From Desulfobulbaceae bacterium (GTDB lineage: Bacteria > Desulfobacterota > Desulfobulbia > Desulfobulbales > Desulfocapsaceae): 9,772 nt of DNA. The stretch lies in the NCBI GenBank assembly GCA_024643445.1, contig JAHEMX010000095.1, positions 1 to 9,772 of the forward strand. Reading direction: 5' to 3'. The notes beneath the pieces were generated by a model, which saw only the letters and a program-made list of their open reading frames with translations, was not told the DNA's origin and did not search any database. The translations under genes were made by a program, and so were the position numbers. Shown here one piece after another: positions 1-7,400 of this stretch; positions within the stretch are counted from its first letter, which is position 1, and every line of letters begins with the position of its first letter.

Positions 1-1248
1 GTCTATTTCAGTCACCGCTTTCTGCACGGAGGCCTCCGATGCCCGGTGAGCCATCAGCACCACGTGAACCGGTTGCCCGGGCTTCTGGCCTTTCTGGATC
101 ACCGACTTGATGGAAATGTTGTGCCTGCCGAGAATACCAGAAATTGCTGACAGTACGCCCGGCTGGTCCAGGACGGTGACCCTGAAATAAAACGGGCACT
201 CAAGTGAACTCATCGGCGTGATTGACGGTTTCGTGAAATGTTCCGGCAGGTAGGAGAGAGCCGGCACACGGTTAATTGATTGCGAGATAATGTTCCTGCT
301 GATATCAACAACATCCGCTGCCACGGCACTGCCGGTCGGCATCATTCCGGCGCCGTGACCGTAGAGAAGGACCTCTCCGACCGTGTCTCCGGTAAACTGA
401 ATGGCATTGAACGAGCCGTTGATGTGGGCAAGCATCTGTGAGACGGGAACCATGGTCGGATGAACACGCGCCTCCGTGTGGTCACCGTGGTTTCTGCTGA
501 TGGCAAGCAGCTTGATGCGGTAGCCGAACTCCTTGGCGAAATCGATATCGATAGGCTTGATGGAGCTGATGCCCTCCACGGAGATATCATCAAGGTGTAC
601 ATACTGGCCGTAAGCGATGGACATCAGGATGGCAAGTTTGTGGGCGGTATCGATACCTTCGATATCATAGGTCGGGTCAGCCTCGGCAAAGCCCTTTTCC
701 TGGGCGTCTTTGAGCACTACCTCAAATGGGGTGCCGTGTTCCGTCATCTGCGACAGGATGTAGTTTGCCGTCCCGTTCATGATGCCCCTGATAACATCAA
801 TGCGATTTGCTACCAATCCCTCCTTCAAGGCCTTGATGACAGGAATTCCCCCGCCGACACTGGCCTCGAAGCCGACCTCGACGTTGCCGGCAACGGCCGC
901 CTCGAAGATTTCCTTGCCGTGCACGGAAAGAAGCGCCTTGTTTGCCGTGACCACATGCTTGCCTCTCTTGATGGCCTCCAGCATGAACGATCTGGCCGGC
1001 TCCATGCCGCCGATCAGTTCGACAACGATATCGATGTCGGGGTCATTGAAGATATCCCCGGCGTCCCTGCTCAGGATGATGGAGCTGAACTCCGGGGGCA
1101 GGACATCGACCTTGATGTCTGCAACACGGCTCAGGATTATCGGCACACCGACTTTCTGTCTGAGCCGTTTCTCCTGGTTGAGAAGGGTCCGGGCCAGGCC
1201 GCTTCCTACGGTACCGAACCCGATGAGACCAACGCGTATTTCTTTCAT
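1..1248 (-). CDS. hom: Homoserine dehydrogenase with C-terminal ACT domain (partial, 3' end beyond window)
   Basis: This enzyme reduces aspartate-semialdehyde to homoserine with NAD(P)H in the cytoplasm, the branch step toward threonine and methionine. The reading frame is open for 416 codons from an ATG at 1248 to the window edge, so probably only the last 15-25 residues are missing. An N-terminal Rossmann motif GLIGFGTVGSG lies at residues 7-17. HVVTANKALL at 98-107 carries the conserved lysine K104. GIMNGTANYILSQM at 155-168 and EADPTYDIEG at 189-198 are the substrate and catalytic signatures, and K204 follows. From about residue 350 there is an ACT domain (YFRVTVLDQPGVLSAI), which in this family normally mediates threonine feedback inhibition. 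The start is firm: a stop codon lies in frame 11 codons upstream with no other start between. No clear Shine-Dalgarno sequence precedes it. The gene is divergent from adk. The identification rests on family motifs and is very secure. Confidence 0.96.
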   Translation of the reverse strand, partial: MKEIRVGLIGFGTVGSGLARTLLNQEKRLRQKVGVPIILSRVADIKVDVLPPEFSSIILSRDAGDIFNDPDIDIVVELIGGMEPARSFMLEAIKRGKHVVTANKALLSVHGKEIFEAAVAGNVEVGFEASVGGGIPVIKALKEGLVANRIDVIRGIMNGTANYILSQMTEHGTPFEVVLKDAQEKGFAEADPTYDIEGIDTAHKLAILMSIAYGQYVHLDDISVEGISSIKPIDIDFAKEFGYRIKLLAISRNHGDHTEARVHPTMVPVSQMLAHINGSFNAIQFTGDTVGEVLLYGHGAGMMPTGSAVAADVVDISRNIISQSINRVPALSYLPEHFTKPSITPMSSLECPFYFRVTVLDQPGVLSAISGILGRHNISIKSVIQKGQKPGQPVHVVLMAHRASEASVQKAVTEID

Positions 1249-1385
1249 ATGGGTAAAGGGGCATTTGGAGGATTGAAATCAGGGATGTCCGGAGCACCTC
1301 CGTTACCACGGGACACATGACGCATAATCTGGGAAAAGTACCCATTATCAGGATGAAAGTCAAAATATTAGCCAAGATATTTTTC

Positions 1386-1414
1386 TGGCCCCCCACAGCC
1401 ATTTAGGCTATAAT
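1386..1414 (+). promoter_or_regulatory. Candidate promoter of adk
   Basis: A perfect TATAAT -10 hexamer lies at 1409-1414, about 118 bases before the adk start codon. The matching -35 region (near 1386-1391, TGGCCC) is poor, so the promoter may depend on an activator or be weak. It lies in the 283-base divergent space between hom and adk, which otherwise shows no gene. I could not find an equally convincing promoter for hom on the opposite strand; the best piece there is a TTGACT at about 1359-1364 without a good -10 partner. Confidence 0.4.
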
Positions 1415-1519
1415 CGCAGTCTGCTCTTGAGTCGGCAGGAGGGGGACAACACGATATGCAGACCTGTTCCTGCCCTTGATACTATCCGGTAATGCAATGA
1501 TCAATTTTCAATTGAACAG

Positions 1520-1529
1520 AGGAGAGAGG
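1520..1529 (+). promoter_or_regulatory. Strong ribosome binding site of adk
   Basis: The purine tract AGGAGAGAGG ends two bases before the ATG at 1532. Its GGAG core at 1521-1524 sits seven bases from the start codon. It supports 1532 as the start over the second ATG two codons downstream. Confidence 0.75.
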
Positions 1530-1531
1530 CA

Positions 1532-2212
1532 ATGGGCATGAATATTCTGGCATTTGGGCCGAACGGCAGCGGAAAGGGTACCCAGGGAGCTATCGTGAAG
1601 GAGAAATACGCTATTCCGCATATCGAATCCGGCGCCATTTTCAGAGAGCACATCGGCGGCGGTACCGAACTTGGGAAAAAAGCGAAGGCGTTTATCGAGC
1701 GCGGCGATCTTGTTCCCGACGACATTACCATCCCGATGATGATCGAGCGTCTGCAGAAGCCCGACTGCAAGGAAGGCTGGATCCTCGATGGTTTCCCCCG
1801 TTCCAAGGACCAGGCCGTCACCCTTGCGAACAACCTCAAGGATGCCGGAATCGAGCTTGATTACGTGATCGAGATCGTACTTGATCGTCAGATTGCCAAG
1901 GAACGCATCATGGGACGCCGTCTTTGCGTAAACGACAATAATCATCCTAACCATATCGCCTTTGATGCTATCAAACCGGTCGAAAAGGACGGGAAACTCG
2001 TCTGCCGTGTCTGCGGCGGTGATCTGAAGACCCGCGCCGACGATCAGGATGTGGATGCGATCGACAAACGGCACAATATCTACTATGACGAAAAAACCGG
2101 TACCATGGCTGCGGTAAACTATTTCAAGAAGGCAGGCGGCCCGAAGGTGATCTCCGTTGATGGGTCCAAGTCCATCAAGGAAGTTACCAAAGAAATAATG
2201 GCTGAGCTTTAA
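1532..2212 (+). CDS. adk: Adenylate kinase with metal-binding LID of the Desulfovibrio type
   Basis: The enzyme interconverts ATP + AMP and 2 ADP in the cytoplasm. The protein has 226 residues, the usual length of a long bacterial Adk. The P-loop GPNGSGKGTQ is at residues 9-18 with K15 as the phosphate-binding lysine. SGAIFRE at 33-39 replaces the usual SGDMLR of the AMP site, and DGFPRS is at 86-91. The LID begins at GRRLC (128-132) and carries C132-X5-H138-X19-C158-X2-C161, then TRADDQD (167-173). E. coli Adk has no metal site, and many Gram-positive enzymes have four cysteines. A Cys-X5-His ... Cys-X2-Cys site was described for the Zn/Co/Fe adenylate kinase of Desulfovibrio gigas, with a somewhat shorter middle spacing. 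The gene has its own candidate promoter, a strong ribosome binding site and a strong terminator, so it is probably monocistronic. The family call is secure; which metal is bound is inference. Confidence 0.95.
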   Translation: MGMNILAFGPNGSGKGTQGAIVKEKYAIPHIESGAIFREHIGGGTELGKKAKAFIERGDLVPDDITIPMMIERLQKPDCKEGWILDGFPRSKDQAVTLANNLKDAGIELDYVIEIVLDRQIAKERIMGRRLCVNDNNHPNHIAFDAIKPVEKDGKLVCRVCGGDLKTRADDQDVDAIDKRHNIYYDEKTGTMAAVNYFKKAGGPKVISVDGSKSIKEVTKEIMAEL

Positions 2213-2251
2213 GCAAGAAACCAGGCAGGGTAGATATCAGCCTGAAAAAAG

Positions 2252-2288
2252 GGGGGTGCTCGGCGAGTGCCCCCTTTTGCTTTTTTTT
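2252..2288 (+). terminator. Intrinsic terminator of adk, probably bidirectional
   Basis: A 10-bp stem (GGGGGTGCTC at 2252-2261 with GAGTGCCCCC at 2265-2274, two G-T wobbles) closes a GGC loop. It is followed by TTTTGC and a run of eight T. Six A lie directly before the G run, so the opposite strand also reads as a hairpin followed by T6. It starts 40 bases after the adk stop codon. Confidence 0.9.
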
Positions 2289-2305
2289 ACCATTTTCGGT
2301 ACAGT
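2277..2305 (+). promoter_or_regulatory. Weak candidate promoter of the cobA/hemD leader
   Basis: TTGCTT at 2277-2282 and TACAGT at 2300-2305 are separated by 17 bases and match the sigma-70 hexamers at three and four positions. The -35 overlaps the T tract of the adk terminator. Transcription would start near 2312. If this is not the promoter, cobA/hemD would have to be read from adk through two terminators. Confidence 0.25.
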
Positions 2306-2405
2306 GCTCAGGATGCTGAACGTGAAGAGTACGATGAAACGTGCAAAACAACAGTCACAATGAAGCAGCCCGTCAACTCAGACAGGGGAAATTGAAACGA
2401 GGAGC

Positions 2406-2438
2406 GGCCAGCCCGGAATAACAGGGCGGCCCTTTTTT
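2406..2438 (+). terminator. Intrinsic-terminator hairpin immediately before the cobA/hemD start (candidate attenuator)
   Basis: GGCC-A-GCCC (2406-2414) pairs with GGGC-GGCC (2424-2431) in an all-GC 8-bp stem with one bulged A and a 9-base loop, followed by T6 at 2433-2438. The ATG of cobA/hemD is at 2443, only four bases after the T run. A GAGGAG motif lies at 2399-2404 just before the stem. The shape is that of a complete intrinsic terminator. Because it sits at the translation start of the downstream gene, an attenuator or a translation control element is likely, but no anti-terminator partner was identified by eye. Confidence 0.7.
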
Positions 2439-2442
2439 ACTT

Positions 2443-3999
2443 ATGGATGAACAAAGTGAAAACAGAAAACCGGGCAAGGTCTATCTCGTCGGTGCCGGAC
2501 CGGGCGACCCGGGTCTGATAACCGTGCGGGGCAGGTATCTGCTGGAACGTGCTGAAGTAGTAGTCTATGACTATCTTGCCAGCAAGCAGCTGCTGAAATT
2601 CGTTCCGAAAGACGCCCAGCTTGTTTATGCAGGTAAGCGCGGCGGTGCAACACATACCCATACCCAGGAAGAAATCAACCAGATGCTCGTTGATTTTGCC
2701 CGTGCCGGCAAAACGGTTATCCGGCTCAAGGGCGGAGACCCCTTCATTTTCGGCAGGGGAGGCGAAGAGTTGGAAATCCTGGCACAGAACCAGGTGGAGT
2801 TTGAAGTCGTGCCCGGGGTGACCTCAGCCAGCGCCGCGGCCACCTATGCCGGAATACCGATTACTCATCGCGACTATACGGCAACCGTTGCCTTTATAAC
2901 TGGGCATGAAGATCCCACCAAGGCCGGCTCAAACATCGACTGGTCAAAAATTGCCACCGGCATTGGTACCATTGTGGTGTACATGGGAATCAAGAACCTG
3001 CCGTCAATCGTTCAAAACCTGATCGTTAACGGACGGGATCCCAAGACGCCTGTTGCGGTGGTGCGATGGGCATCAACTCCAGAGCAGCAATCGGTTGTCG
3101 GAACATTGGAAACGATTGCCGATATTGTTACAGAAGCCGGTATAAAGCCCCCGGCTCTGATCGTCATCGGTGAAGTCGTGAATCTTCGCAGCACCATCGA
3201 CTGGTATGAAAAACGGCCGCTGTTCGGCAAGCGTGCCATCGTGACCCGGACACGCGAGCAGGCCAGTGAACTGGTTGCCGGGCTCGAGGAAGCAGGGGCA
3301 AGCTGCTATGAATGCTCCACCATCAATATCGAACCGGTGGAGGACTACGCCATCCTGGATGAGGCGCTCGAGCGCATCAATGAATATCACTGGATATTGT
3401 TTACCTCGCTCAACGGCGTCAAGTATTTCTTCAAGCGGTTGCACAGCAAAGGCATGGATACACGAGACCTCAAGGGGCCTGATATCGGCGTTGTCGGGAA
3501 GAGTACCGCCGATGTACTGTCGCAATATGGTATCAACGCCGATCTTATACCACCGCTTTTTACCAGCGACGGGCTGGCTGAAAGTCTTCTTGACCAGGGT
3601 GTTGAAGGACGCAATATTCTTATTCCCCGGGCTCGCGAGGGGCGCGAGATGATGCCTGAGACCCTGCGTGGCGCGGGCGCACAGGTGACCGTTGCTCCGG
3701 TATATAAGAATGTGCCTCCACAAGGGTGCCGGGACGAATTGCGGGCCGAACTGGAAAGCGGCAAAATCGATATAGTAACCTTTACCAGCTCGTCAACGGT
3801 AACGAATTTCCTTGCCATGATCGATCCTGAAAACCTGGAAGAGCTGGAAAAACTGATGCACGGAGTGAAAATTGCCGCCATTGGCCCGATAAGCGCTAAA
3901 ACAGTGACAGACAGCGGCCTGGAGGTCGATATTATGCCGGAAAAATACACCATTCCGGCAATGATCCAGGCAATTTCCGATTATTACAAGTACCAGTAG
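2443..3999 (+). CDS. cobA/hemD: Fused uroporphyrinogen-III C-methyltransferase / uroporphyrinogen-III synthase
   Basis: This bifunctional cytoplasmic protein cyclises hydroxymethylbilane to uroporphyrinogen III (C-terminal half) and methylates it twice with S-adenosylmethionine to precorrin-2 (N-terminal half). Precorrin-2 is the branch point to siroheme, cobalamin and, in sulfate reducers, the siroheme-dependent heme route. The methyltransferase domain spans about residues 12-250: VGAGPGDPGLITVRG at 16-30, GGDPFIFGRGGEE at 97-109, VPGVTSASAA at 123-132, GIPITHRD at 137-144. The synthase domain spans about 260-518, starting at LFGKRAIVTRTREQ; synthase sequences are poorly conserved, but the order and length fit known fusions of 500-520 residues. 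The ATG at 2443 is the only possible start after an in-frame stop at 2419, yet it has no ordinary Shine-Dalgarno sequence and follows a terminator hairpin directly. hemC, which often precedes this fusion, is not in the window. Confidence 0.93.
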   Translation: MDEQSENRKPGKVYLVGAGPGDPGLITVRGRYLLERAEVVVYDYLASKQLLKFVPKDAQLVYAGKRGGATHTHTQEEINQMLVDFARAGKTVIRLKGGDPFIFGRGGEELEILAQNQVEFEVVPGVTSASAAATYAGIPITHRDYTATVAFITGHEDPTKAGSNIDWSKIATGIGTIVVYMGIKNLPSIVQNLIVNGRDPKTPVAVVRWASTPEQQSVVGTLETIADIVTEAGIKPPALIVIGEVVNLRSTIDWYEKRPLFGKRAIVTRTREQASELVAGLEEAGASCYECSTINIEPVEDYAILDEALERINEYHWILFTSLNGVKYFFKRLHSKGMDTRDLKGPDIGVVGKSTADVLSQYGINADLIPPLFTSDGLAESLLDQGVEGRNILIPRAREGREMMPETLRGAGAQVTVAPVYKNVPPQGCRDELRAELESGKIDIVTFTSSSTVTNFLAMIDPENLEELEKLMHGVKIAAIGPISAKTVTDSGLEVDIMPEKYTIPAMIQAISDYYKYQ

Positions 4000-4010
4000 T
4001 GCGGTGCAAC

Positions 4011-4454
4011 ATGGAGGATCTCCGTACCGATTCACTGCCGGTCATAAACGACTGTTTCGGCGGAATTTGTCTGAGGGGGGACGCTGAAAAAACAGGCAGC
4101 GGGACTCGAGATCTGGCTGCGGAGAAAACCGACGACGAACAGGGGCGGGAGAAGGTGCTGCGCTGCCGTGCCTGCGATTTCAGCATAACGACCCCGAAAA
4201 AGCGATGCAGCCGGGACGGAAAACACCGGCACACTTTCTTCAACCCGGCCGGTGTTGTCTACGAGATCGGATGTTTCACCGAGGCCTCCGGCTGCCTGCT
4301 CTATGGTTCTCCGAGCCCGGAATTTACCTGGTTTGGCGGATATCTCTGGCAGGTTGCCTACTGTAAAAAATGTCTGGAGCATCTTGGCTGGTATTTTTCC
4401 AGCGCCGAAAGCGGTTTTTTCGGACTGCGTCTCAACTGCCTGCGGGAGGGGTAG
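4011..4454 (+). CDS. CULT-domain protein (bacterial cereblon-like, thalidomide-binding fold)
   Basis: The 147-residue protein consists of about 48 poorly conserved, hydrophilic N-terminal residues and one CULT domain (about 49-147), the beta-tent fold of the substrate-recognising domain of eukaryotic cereblon. Cysteine pairs C52/C55 (CRAC) and C118/C121 (CKKC) match the zinc ligands. The segment FTWFGGYLWQVAYCKKCLEH and the following LGWYF match the cereblon region SWFPGYAW ... HIGWKF, which places W107, W113 and W127 in the three-tryptophan ligand cage. FFGLR at 136-140 matches the final strand (FWGLT). NPAG at 78-81 and GCLLYGSPSPE at 94-104 also fit. The fold is known to bind cyclic imides, uridine and thalidomide; the function in bacteria is not established. 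There is no signal peptide or membrane segment. A GTG at 3999 overlapping the cobA/hemD stop would add four residues; neither start has a clear ribosome binding site. The 11-base gap suggests co-transcription and translational coupling with cobA/hemD. Confidence 0.88.
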   Translation: MEDLRTDSLPVINDCFGGICLRGDAEKTGSGTRDLAAEKTDDEQGREKVLRCRACDFSITTPKKRCSRDGKHRHTFFNPAGVVYEIGCFTEASGCLLYGSPSPEFTWFGGYLWQVAYCKKCLEHLGWYFSSAESGFFGLRLNCLREG

Positions 4455-4470
4455 TTTCCGGTGACAGGCT

Positions 4471-7400
4471 TCAGCTGTTTTTGATCAGGCTGATCAGTTC
4501 ATCGGCGTTGAGCCGGGCACTCATATCCGTTCCCTCAAGCAGGCTGTCAGCCAGATCCCGCTTTTCCTGGTGCAGTTTTACGATTTTTTCCTCGATGGTA
4601 TCTTTACAGACGAGCCGGTATATGGTTACCGGTCGGGTTTGCCCGATGCGATGGGCTCGATCCGAGGCCTGATCCTCGATGGCGGGATTCCACCAGGGGT
4701 CCATATGGATAACATAGTCTGCTGCTGTCAGGTTCAAGCCGAGCCCGCCGGCCTTGAGACTGATAAGGAAAAGATCACCTTCACCGGCCTGAAAGGCATC
4801 CACCCGCTCTTTTCGATGTTTGCTGCTGGTGCTGCCGTCAAGATACTGGTAGGTCACGTCCTGCGTGTCAAGATATTCCCGGATGATGTTGAGATGACCG
4901 ATAAACTGGCTGAACACCAGGACCTTGTGCCGCCCTGCTATCAGTTCCTCGACAAGATCGGAGAACAGTTTCAGTTTCGAACTTGCTATCCGGGTATCTT
5001 CTGCGATCAGGCGCGGATTGCAACAGGCCTGCCGCAGTTTCATGATCTCGGTCAGGATCTGGAGATGCCTGCCCTTGACGTCGGTAGCACGTTCAAGGAT
5101 ATCGAGGGCGTTCTGCCTGAGAGCCTCGTAAAAATGCATTTCCTCCGGACTCATGGCGACTTCAAGCGTGATTTCTGTCCGCGGCGGCAGCTCTTCCAGA
5201 ACATGCGCTTTGATTCTTCTGAGGAGAAAGGGGCGGATGAGCTTTTTTAATTTTAAACGGGCATCGCGATCATTGAACCGCTCGATCGGAATGGCGAATC
5301 GTTCATTGAACTGTTTGTGAGATCCGAGCAATCCCGGGTTGATGAAATGAAACAGATTCCAGAGTTCACCGAGGTGATTTTCAATCGGCGTTCCCGTCGT
5401 GATCAGGCGAAAATGACTCTTAAGTGACATGGCGGCCTGGGATCTTTTCGTGGCGGCATTCTTGATAGCCTGGGCCTCATCCAGGACAATGGTCTGCCAC
5501 TGGACCTGCGACAGCTGTTCGATTTCCTGCTGCAGCAGGGTGTAGGTGGTGATCAGCAGGTCGAACTTGCCAAGCCCGTTGATGGTCATATCCCTGTCTT
5601 TACCGGTGAGCTGTTTGACCGTAAGCGTTGGCGTGAAGCGACTGACCTCGGAGAGCCAGTTGGTGGAGACGGATGTCGGGGCAACAACCAGAGATGGTCC
5701 GTTCGATGCCCGTTGCAGGATGACGGCAAGCGACTGCAGCGTTTTACCCAGGCCCATGTCGTCAGCCAGGCAGCCGCCCACTCCCCATCGAGCCAGTCGT
5801 GAGAGCCAGCGATACCCTTCGACTTGATAATCCCTGAGTTCCGCCTGCAGTGTTGAAGGCAGTTCCGGCGTGAAGGACTGTGACTTCTGTATCATGGCAA
5901 GCTGGTTCCGCCATTTTTGATCCGTCAGGGTACGTGTTTGCTCGATAAATTCCTCAAGCGGCAGGGCGGCAAGCGGATGAATCATGATTTCGTTTTCCTG
6001 CTCACCTTCCAGATCGCTTGCAAAGGTACTCAAATCATCGAGGCGCTTTCTGAATTCCTGGGTCAGGGCGAGAAACTGGCCATGGCTCACTTCGACAAAG
6101 CGGCCGGAGCTCTTGCTGACGCGACTCAACAGATCCTTGAGATCGATAACTTTTTCCTGATCCAGCACAAGTTCACCGCTGATGCCGAACCAGTTCTGCC
6201 GGTTAGTTCGAATCTTCAGATTGAGATTGGCAAATGAGGCCTTATGCGTAACATTGAGCTTCTCTCCTTCCGGCCATTCAATGGTCACTCGGTCGTTGAT
6301 CTCCTGTAATTCCAGCAGGGCCTGGAGGCAGTCATCAGGATCATGCAGGTGCCATTCCCGGTCATTGCCCTGCTCGAGGTCGATGGCAAGATCGAGGATC
6401 GGGCAGAGTTCTTCAATTTCCCGGGCTTTTCTTTCCTCTTCCCTAAGATTTCGCCGTGTCTGCAGACGTCGGCCGCCTACCTCGGCCATGATGTTTTCCA
6501 CCCCTTGCCCGGGTTTGAGATAGTGCGTTCCCTCGGCAAACGGTTTGACAAACATCTCAAGACGAAACCCTCTGCCATAGGGCAGCAGATGCATATAAAT
6601 GTTCGAGTCGGCCTCGACCAGCGTAATGTCCCGGGATTGCTGTGCTGAAGCATCGGCGGCAATGGCAGAGTGAACGGTCATAAAGGAGGAAATATTGCCG
6701 ATTGCGGTAAGTACCTGTTCGCTTGCCTCAACCGGCACGGTCAATCCGTTTCTGCCGGTAATTTGAGCGATGCGCCGATGGTTATCGTTTATCCGGATGA
6801 CCTTGAAGCGGGTAGGTGTTTCTTTCAGCAGGGCGAGACTGTCAGTGCTGATCGGGATGGAGAAATGAATATGCAGATTTCCTTCCTGTTCCTGAACAAG
6901 AAGTTCGGGTTCACCGAGCACGAACTCAACAGGTGTGGACGGTGATGCCTCCAGAAAAAGGAGTGGATGCCCGACGAGGGCCAGCAGGAGTTTCTCCCGG
7001 TCGAAATCGTAATGAGGCTGCCCCTCTCCGTTTTCGTCCTTACGTATGGCCAGGCACATTTTTCGATCATGGAGGGTCAGGTACGATAGTTGTGATGACG
7101 CATGCAGCCGTTCCAGAGAAACCGGGCGACCTTTACTCCAGCTCCCTGCGTCGGAACGTTTCTGCTCTCGAGGCCTGGCAGAGATGTTGCCCCGGCGATG
7201 TTCAATAAGCCAGACCAGCCTGACGTTCCGGTTGACCTTATCCTGCACGGAAGCGTTTGATATATTAATCAAGGCCTGCAGGCTTCTTTTCCAGGTCTCT
7301 TCCGCCTCGATGATAGGCAGAAAGGGCTGCAGGCCGGTTTGAGCGGAAAGTTCGGCAGCTCTTTGCTGGTATCGCTGAGGTTCCTGGAGAACATGGGCAA

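Noticed and set aside
460..1320. Plus-strand open frame of 286 codons
   Set aside because: It is antisense to homoserine dehydrogenase, whose motifs are unmistakable on the minus strand; the plus-strand translation has no recognisable family features.
1386..1400. Possible sigma-54 promoter (TGGC ... GC) upstream of adk
   Set aside because: The TGGC is present but the -12 element is GCC rather than TTGC, so the consensus is not met; the TATAAT just downstream is a better candidate.
1508..2074. Minus-strand open frame of 188 codons opposite adk
   Set aside because: It lies entirely within the antisense of adenylate kinase, which has every family motif.
2290..2442. Cobalamin riboswitch before cobA/hemD
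   Set aside because: No B12 box or the conserved GCCACTG-like core was found, and the segment is too short for the full aptamer; only the terminator-ended leader is supported.
4463..4482. Terminator of the cobA/hemD-CULT transcript
   Set aside because: The stem is only four base pairs with a 7-base loop before T5; it is too weak to list as a feature.
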